Assembly (NCBI GenBank): GCA_022564515.1
Contig: JADFLH010000013.1
Location: 1 to 32,883, forward strand
From: Nitrososphaerota archaeon
GTDB lineage: Archaea > Thermoproteota > Nitrososphaeria > Nitrososphaerales > Nitrosopumilaceae
Direction of reading: 5' to 3'
Length of the DNA: 32,883 bases
The translations under genes were made by a program, and so were the position numbers. Below are positions 24,603 through 31,810 of this stretch, piece after piece; the first letter of the stretch is position 1, and every line of letters begins with the position of its first letter. Under the pieces are notes generated by a model, which saw only the letters and a program-made list of their open reading frames with translations, was not told the origin of the DNA and ran no database searches.

Positions 24603-26519
24603 ATGGATTCCAATAGTTTTCACATTGGTCTAGGTAACAATGATACTGAAACAAGAAAAAAAGCAGATTCAGATTTTGTTTTGTTTTGGAATGACCAGGC
24701 CAAGAATTTATCTTGGTTTAAACCATGGGAAAAAACTTTGGATTGGAAACCACCATTTGCAAAATGGTTTGTTGGTGGAATTCTTAATGCGTGCTACACA
24801 ACTCTGGATGTTCACCTAGAGAAAAGATCTCAGAAACCTGCTATCTTGTGGGAAGGTGAAAATGAAGAAAAAAGAGTTTTGACATATAGAGATCTCTGGA
24901 TACAAGTTTGCAAGTTTTCAAATGTTTTAAAATCATTAAGCATTAAGAAAGGTGACCGCATTACAATATACCTTCCTATGATTCCAGAATTACCTATATC
25001 CATGCTTGCATGTGCAAGAATTGGAGCAATACATTCAGTAGTGTTTTCAGGATTCAGTTCAAATTCTCTTAAAGATAGAATTAATGATTCAAAGTCAAAA
25101 ATTGTCATTACTGCTGATGGGGGATATAGACGAGGGGCCGTTGTTAAGCTAAAAGATGTAGTAGATGAGGCGATCAAAGAACTTGAATTTGTAGAGAATG
25201 TAATTGTTGTTGAGAGGGCAAAAAACAAAGTCAGTATAAACTCTAAAGATAAATGGTGGAACGTGTTAATGAAAGATTCTTCTTCGAAATGCGAACCTGA
25301 AAAAGTTGAAAGTACTCATCCTCTGTACATACTTTATACATCTGGCACTACTGGAAAACCTAAAGGAGTTCTTCATGGTACAGGAGGATACCTAACTTAC
25401 CTATATTCCACATTCAAGTGGGTCTTTGACATAAAAGATTCTGATATTTATTTTTGTACTGCGGATATAGGATGGGTTACAGGCCATAGCTATATTGTTT
25501 ATGGTCCATTGCTTCATGGTGCAACCCAAGTCATGTATGAAGGTGCTCCAGATTTTCCAAATCCTTCAAGATGGTGGAAAATAATTCAGAAATACAAGGT
25601 CACAATTCTTTATACAACACCAACAGCACTTAGGATGTTTATTCGATTCGGTGAATCAATTCTTAATTCCATTGATTTATCCTCTTTGCGCTTGTTAGGT
25701 ACAGTTGGAGAACCAATCAATCCAGAAGTGTGGCGTTGGTATTTCGAAATAATTGGAAAGAAAAAGTGCCCCATCGTCGATACTTGGTGGCAGACCGAAA
25801 CTGGAGGAATAATAATTTCTCCTCTTCCTGGACTTGAAACAGTTCCACTCAAGCCAGGTTCTGCAACGCTGCCAATTCCAGGGATAAATGTTGCTGTACT
25901 AGATGAGAATGGAATGGAGCTACCAACTAACACAAAGGGATACCTAGTTATTCGAAATCCATGGCCTGGAATGCTTTTGACATTATGGGCTAATGACGAA
26001 AAATACAAGAAAGTGTATTGGTCTAAATACAAAAATATCTACGACGTAGGAGATTTTGCAATAAAAGATAATGACGGCTACTTTTGGATACTTGGAAGAG
26101 CAGACGATGTCTTAAAGATAGCAGGACACAGGATAGGTACTGCCGAGGTAGAAAGCAGTACTGTGTCACACCATGGTGTGGCAGAGGCTGCTGTATGTGG
26201 AATTCCTCATGAGATAAAGGGCGAAGTCATCATTGCATTTGTTGTTTTAAAAGAAGGAATCCAAAAAAATGATAATTTAAAAAAAGAAATTATTAATTCC
26301 ATTCGTACTGGGGTCGGCCCTATCGCAACTCCAGAACAACTTTACTTTGTTCCAAAGCTACCAAAGACTAGAAGTGGTAAAATAATGAGACGTCTACTCA
26401 AGGCTATTGCAATGAATGAGAAAATAGGAGATGTCAGTACCCTTGAGGATGAAGCCGCAGTAAGTGAGATACAGGATACAATTGAAGAGCTTAAACATTC
26501 AATTCAACAAAACAAGTAG
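24603..26519 (+). CDS. acs: Acetyl-CoA synthetase (AMP-forming)
   Basis: 638 aa from ATG 24603. It makes acetyl-CoA from acetate, ATP and CoA through an acetyl-adenylate. Motifs: YTSGTTGKPKG (ATP loop), DTWWQTETGG (with the Trp that keeps the acyl pocket small and favours acetate), GRADDVLKIAGHRIGTAEVES and, near the end, PKTRSGKIMRRLLKAI with the catalytic Lys that acetylation silences in homologues. Propionate or 3-hydroxypropionate are possible alternatives in this lineage because of its 3-hydroxypropionate/4-hydroxybutyrate cycle. Confidence 0.92.
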   Translation: MDSNSFHIGLGNNDTETRKKADSDFVLFWNDQAKNLSWFKPWEKTLDWKPPFAKWFVGGILNACYTTLDVHLEKRSQKPAILWEGENEEKRVLTYRDLWIQVCKFSNVLKSLSIKKGDRITIYLPMIPELPISMLACARIGAIHSVVFSGFSSNSLKDRINDSKSKIVITADGGYRRGAVVKLKDVVDEAIKELEFVENVIVVERAKNKVSINSKDKWWNVLMKDSSSKCEPEKVESTHPLYILYTSGTTGKPKGVLHGTGGYLTYLYSTFKWVFDIKDSDIYFCTADIGWVTGHSYIVYGPLLHGATQVMYEGAPDFPNPSRWWKIIQKYKVTILYTTPTALRMFIRFGESILNSIDLSSLRLLGTVGEPINPEVWRWYFEIIGKKKCPIVDTWWQTETGGIIISPLPGLETVPLKPGSATLPIPGINVAVLDENGMELPTNTKGYLVIRNPWPGMLLTLWANDEKYKKVYWSKYKNIYDVGDFAIKDNDGYFWILGRADDVLKIAGHRIGTAEVESSTVSHHGVAEAAVCGIPHEIKGEVIIAFVVLKEGIQKNDNLKKEIINSIRTGVGPIATPEQLYFVPKLPKTRSGKIMRRLLKAIAMNEKIGDVSTLEDEAAVSEIQDTIEELKHSIQQNK

Positions 26520-26609
26520 GATTTGTTTGAATCTCTAAAATACAAAGACCAAGTTAGGTTTGATTTGGGTGCCGCATGTAAGGCCGATAATTTTTGTTCA
26601 ATATGTAAT

Positions 26610-26647
26610 GGGCCTTCGAGGTGATTTGTCAAGTTAGTTTAAGGCCC
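26610..26647. repeat. 7-bp inverted repeat GGGCCTT/AAGGCCC
   Basis: Perfect arms surround a 24-nt loop that includes AAGTTAGTTT. The loop and the right arm resemble units of the repeat cluster at 27684-27830. Confidence 0.6.
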
Positions 26648-26803
26648 CACCATTTTGTTACGAGTCGATACGAATCTAGAGGGATTCTTGTCAAAAATGA
26701 GCTGTGTCTTTGCATTTTTTGTTCGTAAAGTGTAGGGTACAAGGGTGTCAAAGAGGTATTCCTTTGATAACATCATGTGTTGTTCTTGCGGTGGATGTAC
26801 AAA

Positions 26804-26813
26804 TACTTAAAAA
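26804..26813 (+). promoter_or_regulatory. TATA-like element of the 26838 gene
   Basis: ACTTAAAAAC stands about 29 nt before ATG 26838, leaderless spacing. Confidence 0.4.
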
Positions 26814-26837
26814 CTATTTCTAAATGTCGAATTATAT

Positions 26838-27146
26838 ATGAAAGAATATGCTGATGAAGAAGGTCTACTTATAATTATAAAAGCCTCTGAATTATCTGGA
26901 GAAATTGCAACACTTACCTGGAATTGGAACAATTATTCAGATCCTGTTAAAGAAGCATACGAACTAATGGATAAGGTTCACAAACTTTTTCTAGAAATTC
27001 CTGAGTATGAACAAAGAATTGGCTCTAAACTTAATGAGTACCATAGAAATAAAATTAATAATGCAATAGTAGATTTAAGAAAACTACTTCCTTATATGAA
27101 GAACAAAATCAAACCTTATGAAAGTTTAGAAAATATAGTCGATTAA
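26838..27146 (+). CDS. Small helical protein of unknown function
   Basis: 102 aa from ATG 26838. It is mostly helical and rich in charged residues (EAYELMDKVHKLFLEIPEYE, NAIVDLRKLLPYMKNKI), with no Cys, membrane segment or known motif. It may be a bundle-forming or partner-binding protein. A TATA box at leaderless distance supports expression. Confidence 0.6.
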   Translation: MKEYADEEGLLIIIKASELSGEIATLTWNWNNYSDPVKEAYELMDKVHKLFLEIPEYEQRIGSKLNEYHRNKINNAIVDLRKLLPYMKNKIKPYESLENIVD

Positions 27147-27157
27147 ACAAGCGTCAA

Positions 27158-27181
27158 TTTTCAGTTCGTATCAAATGTAAA
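27158..27181 (+). repeat. 24-bp intergenic dyad element, copy 5
   Basis: TCAGTTCGTATCAAATGTAA has a perfect core, followed by an A8 run. On minus this gives a T8 run just after the stop of the VOC gene, 7 nt away, and so could be part of its terminator. Confidence 0.8.
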
Positions 27182-27188
27182 AAAAAGA

Positions 27189-27590
27189 TTAATGATGATC
27201 TTGTTTCAATAATTGCCAGATTCCAATAACATTGCCTTCAGTATCTGCCACTCTGGCGTACAAACCAAAGTCGCCCACTTTCATCGTAGGCATTACAACT
27301 TTACCTCCAGCCGATTCTATCTTTTTTATGTGTTCATCTACTGATGGAACAGCTATGACAATTACAGGGTGTTCTCCGGTTGGATCCTTCTTCAAAAATC
27401 CACCATTAATTGCTCCAAGTTCGGTAGGCATCATTGTTTTTGGATCAGTTTTGCAGGTAGTAGCTATATAGTAATCCATATCTGCAAACTTGTTTATTTG
27501 CCATCCAAAAACATCTTGGTAAAACTTTTGAGCTCTTTGTTGATCATCATATGGAATCTCAAAATGTACTACTTTGTTCATTGCTACCAT
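27189..27590 (-). CDS. VOC (glyoxalase/bleomycin-resistance) family protein
   Basis: 133 aa from ATG 27590; the ATG three codons later (27581) is equally likely. The paired beta-alpha-beta-beta-beta modules are clear: VVHFEIPYDDQQRAQKFYQDVFGW at the front (written as VVHFEIPYDD and QKFYQDVFGW), GAINGGFLKK in the centre and VADTEGNVIGIWQ at the end. His, Glu and Glu positions could bind a metal. The family covers lyases, dioxygenases and binding proteins, so the reaction is not assigned. Confidence 0.85.
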   Translation of the reverse strand: MVAMNKVVHFEIPYDDQQRAQKFYQDVFGWQINKFADMDYYIATTCKTDPKTMMPTELGAINGGFLKKDPTGEHPVIVIAVPSVDEHIKKIESAGGKVVMPTMKVGDFGLYARVADTEGNVIGIWQLLKQDHH

Positions 27591-27683
27591 ACCAAAAGTT
27601 GAAAGTATTAAATTTTCTTCCTAATTCGTAGTCCTATCTAAGATTATTCTGTGTAATCCATACAGGATTATCCAATCCAATTA

Positions 27684-27830
27684 GGGACTTTACTAAATTA
27701 GTTAAAGCCCAATACTCCAGCAGGGCCTTATCATTTTGGTTTAGAACTCTAAAAGTTCATCTCTCCAGCAGTGCACTAGTAAATCAGTTCAGTGCTCTAA
27801 CACCATCATAGGGATTTACAAAATTAGTTT
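27684..27830. repeat. Cluster of degenerate palindromic/tRNA-like units
   Basis: Unit 1 at 27684-27710 runs from GGGACTTTACTAA to TTAGTTAAAGCCC and is almost fully palindromic. A second unit follows CTCCAGCAGGGCC, a third CTCCAGCAGTGC (with GCACT...AGTGC arms), and a fourth begins GGGATTTAC and ends AGTTTAACACCC. The shared pieces are CTCCAGCAG and AGTT-AA-CCC. The AGTT-AA pieces look like tRNA D-arms. Confidence 0.45.
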
Positions 27831-27914
27831 AACACCCTAGTATCGGAACTGCCAAGGTTCGAATCCATTGAGATTCAGCTCCCTTTATGGGGAATAATTT
27901 GGGCGCAATTACAA

Positions 27915-27938
27915 TTAACAGTTCGTATCAAATGTTAA
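27915..27938 (+). repeat. 24-bp intergenic dyad element, copy 6 (best match)
   Basis: Arms TTAACA (27915-27920) and TGTTAA (27933-27938) are exact reverse complements around the core GTTCGTATCAAA. It lies 18 nt beyond the stop of the cupredoxin gene on minus. Confidence 0.85.
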
Positions 27939-27956
27939 GGAAAAGGTACCGTAAGG

Positions 27957-28475
27957 CTACGCTGTTGGCAAAACCATCAGATATCCTTCCATTGCTGGAC
28001 GATGAACATCACAAGACATTTTGAAAGTCCCTGCTACGTCTGCTACAAATGAAATTTCTTTAAGCTCACCACGATGGATATCAAATTCATCAACATAATT
28101 TTCAATAGATATTTTGTGTAAAGCTCCGTTGATTCCCAACATTTTGATGTTTACAGTGTCCCCTTGATTCACTACAATTACAGAAGGTGAAAAGGTATAT
28201 GTCTCCACAACCCATTTGCCTGTTTCGTCAGGAGGTTTTAATTCGTAGCCTCCACCCTCGGGCAGAGCTTCTGTCGGAAATGGCTCCTTTTCGATATTGG
28301 TGGATCCTTTTGGTTCAACGAGGTTGACGTAAATCGTTCGTTCGATTGGCTCTGAGCTAACAGTAGGTAATTGTTGTGTCGTCGTAGTTTGCGTTGCTGA
28401 ATAGCCTATTGAAGCTATTGCAATTACGATCGCAGCTATTGCGATTCCTATTGCTATGCCACTTACGTTAGCCAT
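27957..28475 (-). CDS. Membrane-anchored cupredoxin (blue copper protein)
   Basis: 172 aa from the start at 28475. An N-terminal membrane anchor (IAIGIAIAAIVIAIASIG) is followed by a Thr/Gln/Pro linker and a cupredoxin domain from about residue 45. Copper ligands are H120 (GALHKI), C155 and H158 (SCDVHRP) and M162, the type 1 set with C-x2-H-x3-M spacing. Ammonia-oxidising archaea use many small blue copper proteins as electron carriers on the outside of the membrane, and this is probably one. Its partner is unknown. Confidence 0.9.
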   Translation of the reverse strand: MANVSGIAIGIAIAAIVIAIASIGYSATQTTTTQQLPTVSSEPIERTIYVNLVEPKGSTNIEKEPFPTEALPEGGGYELKPPDETGKWVVETYTFSPSVIVVNQGDTVNIKMLGINGALHKISIENYVDEFDIHRGELKEISFVADVAGTFKMSCDVHRPAMEGYLMVLPTA

Positions 28476-28537
28476 ATTATGTCATGATATCAAAATGATT
28501 TAAACAATATTCGAATCTATAAAACAGATTTTTCTCG

Positions 28538-28561
28538 TTAACAGTTCGTATCAAATGTAAA
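28538..28561 (+). repeat. 24-bp intergenic dyad element, copy 7
   Basis: TTAACAGTTCGTATCAAATG continues TAAA, followed by more A to make an A8 run. Only the right arm differs from the best copy. It lies between the cupredoxin gene and tRNA-Arg, about 190 nt 3' of the tRNA. Copies 5 and 7 share the A8 tail. Confidence 0.85.
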
Positions 28562-28751
28562 AAAAAGTAAAGTGATTTGGAATTAGTTTGAGAAATGTGT
28601 AAAGCAGATTTTTGTAACGTCTCTTAGTTGATGAATGTCTTATGGAATCCAGGAATAATTGATAAGGATCAGTACGTGTGTTTATCTTATCTAGTGTAAT
28701 TTCCACGGGATTCTATACGTGTGCGCCCTATTTTATCCCCATGGAAGTATA

Positions 28752-28826
28752 CGGGCCCGAAGGGATTTGAACCCCCGACCTAACGCTCCGCAAGCGTTCG
28801 CACTATCCATGCTATGCAACGAGCCC
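28752..28826 (-). tRNA. trnR: tRNA-Arg (GCG anticodon)
   Basis: The minus strand gives acceptor GGGCTCG with CGGGCCC and discriminator G. The anticodon stem AACGC/GCGTT encloses TTGCGGA, hence anticodon GCG reading CGC/CGU. The T-arm is GGGGTTCAAATCCC. CCA is not encoded, unlike tRNA-Ser in this window. Confidence 0.95.
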
Positions 28827-28893
28827 ACAAAATTAGCAAGATTTACCTTTAATTTTGCTTGCGTATTGTTTGCTTGAGGGATTAAACTCTATT

Positions 28894-28917
28894 TGCACAG
28901 TTCGTATCAAATGTAAA
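28894..28917 (+). repeat. 24-bp intergenic dyad element, copy 8
   Basis: ACAGTTCGTATCAAATGTAA has a perfect core with a degraded left arm. It lies 21 nt beyond the stop of the 28939 gene on minus and downstream of a GCTTGAGGGATT motif shared with 5333-5344. Confidence 0.8.
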
Positions 28918-28938
28918 TCAGAATTATTGGAAGTAAAA

Positions 28939-29247
28939 CTATTCCAATTTTTCTATTGTTTCCAAAAGTTGTTCATGATGGCTTGAAGTAAGTTTATCTA
29001 TTTTCTTTTTTATATTTGGAGTAAACTCTTCATTGGGAAACTCTGAATGAAAAGCCTTTTCAATTTCCTTGTCAACTTCTTCTCTAAGAAAAGTTCGTAG
29101 ATTTTCGAGTCGATTTTCATAATCAAGTTGCATCTTTAACATTTCCATGAATTTAGGATCTAGGTTGTGTAAAAGTTTAATCCATTTTTGCATAATAGTT
29201 TCTATTTCTTTGCGAAAAGCGTCAGAAAATTCCAATAAACTTAACAT
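28939..29247 (-). CDS. Small helical protein of unknown function
   Basis: 102 aa from ATG 29247. The frame opens at 29334, but that would leave almost no room for the promoter of the divergent DPS-like gene (TATA 29307-29314). The product is almost entirely helical, amphipathic and Glu/Lys-rich (FRKEIETIMQKWIKLL, ENLRTFLREEVDKEIEKAF), with no Cys or membrane segment. It ends SSHHEQLLETIEKLE. It resembles a bundle protein; the role is unknown. Confidence 0.6.
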   Translation of the reverse strand: MLSLLEFSDAFRKEIETIMQKWIKLLHNLDPKFMEMLKMQLDYENRLENLRTFLREEVDKEIEKAFHSEFPNEEFTPNIKKKIDKLTSSHHEQLLETIEKLE

Positions 29248-29306
29248 CAATCTATTATTATTTAAAATAATTTCTGAGTGAAATTTTCCAAAAACACTGA
29301 TCCATG

Positions 29307-29314
29307 TTAAATAA
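29307..29314 (+). promoter_or_regulatory. TATA-like element of the DPS-like gene
   Basis: TTAAATAA is centred about 28 nt before ATG 29338, leaderless spacing. Confidence 0.5.
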
Positions 29315-29337
29315 GACGACCCATAAATAATCACAAC

Positions 29338-29931
29338 ATGTCGACAAATTACAAAGAAAAGATAGGAGAACTTGTAGGAATTGAAGTTATAGAAAAAAAT
29401 GGTATAGACGTAGAGAAACTCAGAAAACTCATTTTAGCTGGAGTCGGAGCTGAATTTTTCACGTATTATTACTATACAATACTACGAATGCATTGTACGG
29501 GTCGTGATGGTGAAGGCATTAAAGAAATAGTCGAAGATGCCAGAATAGAGGACAGAAATCATTTTGAAGCAATGGTTCCAAGACTTTATGAGATTGGAGG
29601 AGCACTTCCAAGAGACGTTAGAAACTTTGCAGACCTCGCAGGTTGTCCTGATGCATTTCTGCCAGACGACTGGGAAAATGTAGAAGAGATTTTGAAAGTT
29701 CTTCTTGAAGCAGAAAGATGTGCAATTCGTTCTTGGGGTGAAGTATGTGACTATACTGCCAGTAAGGATCACCGAACTTATGCCATAGCTCAGGCTATAA
29801 TGCAAGAAGAGATAGAACACGAAGCTTGGTTTGTAGAACTGCTTACAAAGAGACCTTCAGGACACTTTAGAAGATCATTTGTTGGACAGTCTCCACACAC
29901 GAAAGGACATGGTGGCCTCCAACACCTGTAA
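29338..29931 (+). CDS. DPS-like ferritin (DPSL, thioferritin type)
   Basis: 197 aa from ATG 29338. It probably oxidises Fe(II) with peroxide and stores the iron in a cage, protecting DNA. Ferritin-fold ligands: E39 (GAEFF), E71 and H75 (RIEDRNHF), E124/E126 (LLEAER), E157 and H161 (EEIEH). C128 and C137 ([13 protein letters not shown]) match the Cys pair that marks archaeal DPSL near the iron site. The C-terminus is Gly/His-rich ([11 protein letters not shown]), perhaps an extra metal site. It starts a same-strand redox trio with Rieske and peroxiredoxin genes. Confidence 0.88.
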   Translation: MSTNYKEKIGELVGIEVIEKNGIDVEKLRKLILAGVGAEFFTYYYYTILRMHCTGRDGEGIKEIVEDARIEDRNHFEAMVPRLYEIGGALPRDVRNFADLAGCPDAFLPDDWENVEEILKVLLEAERCAIRSWGEVCDYTASKDHRTYAIAQAIMQEEIEHEAWFVELLTKRPSGHFRRSFVGQSPHTKGHGGLQHL

Positions 29932-29966
29932 CAATCTATAAAATTCCCTTTTTATTTTTATTTATC

Positions 29967-30326
29967 ATGTTTAGAGTCTGTAATGTTTCTGACATTAATG
30001 AAAATTCCTTGAACAAATTCACCATCGGAAAAAAAGATATTCTTGTGGGTAAGCTAAATGGAAAATTATTTGCATGTGATAATTCATGTCCACACAGGGG
30101 GGCATCATTGCATAAAGGAGCCTACAAAGGTAACAATGTAGTCTGTTACATGCATGATTATGAATTCGATGTTATAACAGGTAAATTGACAAATATGAAA
30201 TCCTGGAAAAAAAGTGATACTTGGGTAGAACAAAATCAAGCATGGAGAGAATCTGGGAATTTAATCATGTATGATATAGAGATAAAGCAAAATGAAGTGT
30301 ATGTTAAAATCCCACCAAATCAATGA
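29967..30326 (+). CDS. Rieske [2Fe-2S] ferredoxin
   Basis: 119 aa from ATG 29967. The Rieske cluster motif is complete: C41-P-H43-RG and C60-YM-H63-DYEF, spacing CxH-x16-CxxH. There is no signal or membrane segment, so it is soluble and cytoplasmic. It probably passes electrons to an oxygenase or reductase; the partner is not visible. It begins 35 nt after the DPS-like gene. Confidence 0.92.
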   Translation: MFRVCNVSDINENSLNKFTIGKKDILVGKLNGKLFACDNSCPHRGASLHKGAYKGNNVVCYMHDYEFDVITGKLTNMKSWKKSDTWVEQNQAWRESGNLIMYDIEIKQNEVYVKIPPNQ

Positions 30327-30390
30327 ACCGATCAAGTTTTTATTCAGAATTAAAAATAATTAATTAGGGAAATTCATTGTTACACATATT

Positions 30391-30849
30391 ATGATCAGCG
30401 AGGGGGAATCTGTTCCAAAATTTGAATTAGATGATGCTGATGGTAACAAAGTAAAATCAACTGATTTTAAAGGAAAAAAACACGTGATTTACTTTTACCC
30501 AAAGGACTTTACTCCTGGGTGTACTGCCGAAGCTGACGAATTTTCAAAAGATTATAAGAAATTCAAAAAGGCTGGAATCGAAATAGTGGGAATAAGTCCT
30601 GATGATGTTGACTCTCATAAAAAGTTCTGTGAAAAAATGGGAATTCCATTTTTTTTACTTGCAGATTCCAACAAGGAGGTTTCAAAAAAATTTGGAGTAT
30701 GGGGAAAAAAGAAATTCATGGGAAGAGAATACATGGGGATTAATAGAAGCACTTTTCTAGTCAATGAAAAAGGAAAGATTTTCAAGGTTTACCCAAAGGT
30801 AAAACCAACTGGTCATTCAAAACAAGTACTAGAAGATTTTTCAAATTAG
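30391..30849 (+). CDS. bcp: Peroxiredoxin, Bcp/PrxQ type, without the usual resolving Cys
   Basis: 152 aa from ATG 30391. It reduces hydrogen peroxide and alkyl hydroperoxides. The peroxidatic Cys is C44 in FTPGCTAEADEF. At +5, where PrxQ proteins usually have the resolving Cys, stands Asp49. The only other Cys is C80 (HKKFCEKMG), which may substitute, or the enzyme may work as a 1-Cys form. VIYFYPKDFTPG and GINRSTFLV are family motifs. It completes the DPSL-Rieske-peroxiredoxin set. Confidence 0.92.
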   Translation: MISEGESVPKFELDDADGNKVKSTDFKGKKHVIYFYPKDFTPGCTAEADEFSKDYKKFKKAGIEIVGISPDDVDSHKKFCEKMGIPFFLLADSNKEVSKKFGVWGKKKFMGREYMGINRSTFLVNEKGKIFKVYPKVKPTGHSKQVLEDFSN

Positions 30850-30878
30850 AAAATAAATAATTAAAAAAAATTTGAGGA

Positions 30879-31676
30879 TTAGAATCCTTTTGGTAAGGTG
30901 CCTTTAGAATTAGGTTTTTGAGTTTGTTCTTGAGCTGTTGCGCCCGCAATTTGCAATCCATAACCAGTAAAGGTTTTGTCAGAAGGATGATAGCTAAGTC
31001 TCTCTCTAGTTGCAAAGTATTGATTAGAGGGAGCAGTGAAACCAGTAATCTTCTCTTTTTGTAGATTCCAATCCTGTGTTGGTGCTGTACCGGTTGGTGC
31101 AATTCGTCTACCATGGTACCTATTTGGATTAGGTGAATAACCAGGAGTTTTTTCCTTATAGTCATGAGTGTTTGTCATCGGATAATTCTGCCAAGCCTTC
31201 TCTAATGCTTGTGACATAGTGACGAGTGATGGCGGGGTCGGTTCGGCTTTTTTTGGTGGAGGTGGCGGAGGCGGTGGCGCTTGTGGTTTAAATTGTTTTG
31301 GAAGTACTTTATCTGCGGGTTTTGGCGGAGGGGGTGGCGGAGGGGGTGCTGCCTTTGTTTCAATTTTTGGAGGTACAAGAAAAGTTGGTATTTGCACAGC
31401 TGGTTTTGTAGGTCTAGGTTGCCAGGACATAACACTGGCATTTTCGGGCAGATTGCTTACCAATGCTTGTGGTTTAATCAATTTTGGTGTAGGTGCCTTA
31501 GTTTTTCGTGATGGAGATACTGCAGGTACGCCTGAAAGGGCCGACAGTTTGGCTTCAAGTTCCGCAATTTTTTTTTCTAAATTTTTCTTAGTTAATGCTT
31601 TGGCTTTGCTTTTAGTTTTTTTTGTTGTTTTAGTTTTTTTTGTCGTTTTAGTTTTTTTGCGTTTACGAATAGCCAT
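30879..31676 (-). CDS. Lys-rich/Pro-rich low-complexity protein
   Basis: 265 aa from ATG 31676. Residues 1-35 are Lys/Thr repeats (KTKTTKKTKTTKKTK), histone-tail-like, followed by a short heptad helix (NLEKKIAELEAKLSAL). Two tracts of eight prolines (111-118 and 134-141) are each followed by Lys and Pro, and lie in similar context. The last 120 residues are Tyr/Asn/Pro/Thr-rich (HDYKEKTPGYSPNPNRYHGRR). There is no signal peptide. It may bind nucleic acid through the N-terminus and a partner through the prolines. Function unknown. Confidence 0.65.
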   Translation of the reverse strand: MAIRKRKKTKTTKKTKTTKKTKSKAKALTKKNLEKKIAELEAKLSALSGVPAVSPSRKTKAPTPKLIKPQALVSNLPENASVMSWQPRPTKPAVQIPTFLVPPKIETKAAPPPPPPPPKPADKVLPKQFKPQAPPPPPPPPKKAEPTPPSLVTMSQALEKAWQNYPMTNTHDYKEKTPGYSPNPNRYHGRRIAPTGTAPTQDWNLQKEKITGFTAPSNQYFATRERLSYHPSDKTFTGYGLQIAGATAQEQTQKPNSKGTLPKGF

Positions 31677-31810
31677 ATGAATTTTCTACATAAGGTGTAG
31701 TTTATTTACATTGTGATCATTTTCATTCGTGAAAAATCCCAAGATATTGTTACAATCTTGATCATAAAATTCCACCAAGTTTTATATGCCCATAATGCAA
31801 AAGATAGCTG

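Larger units (their letters stand above)
26520..26837. other. 318-base gap with a palindromic element
   Basis: No gene seen. It holds a perfect inverted repeat, GGGCCTT (26610-26616) and AAGGCCC (26641-26647). GTCGATACGAATC (26664-26676) shares GATACGAA with the 24-bp element. A TATA-like ACTTAAAAAC (26804-26813) lies about 29 nt before ATG 26838. Confidence 0.4.
27591..27956. other. 366-base gap with repeat cluster and dyad element
   Basis: No gene seen. It contains a cluster of degenerate 40-57-nt units (27684-27830), a T-arm-like GGTTCGAATCC (27856-27866) and a full copy of the 24-bp element (27915-27938). Confidence 0.45.

Noticed and set aside
27842-27880. A functional tRNA around the T-arm-like GGTTCGAATCC
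   Set aside because: The T-stem has only three of five pairs and no matching acceptor or anticodon arm.
31219-31680. Gly-rich 153-aa frame on plus
   Set aside because: It is the antisense shadow of the proline-rich gene; CCN codons read as GGN.
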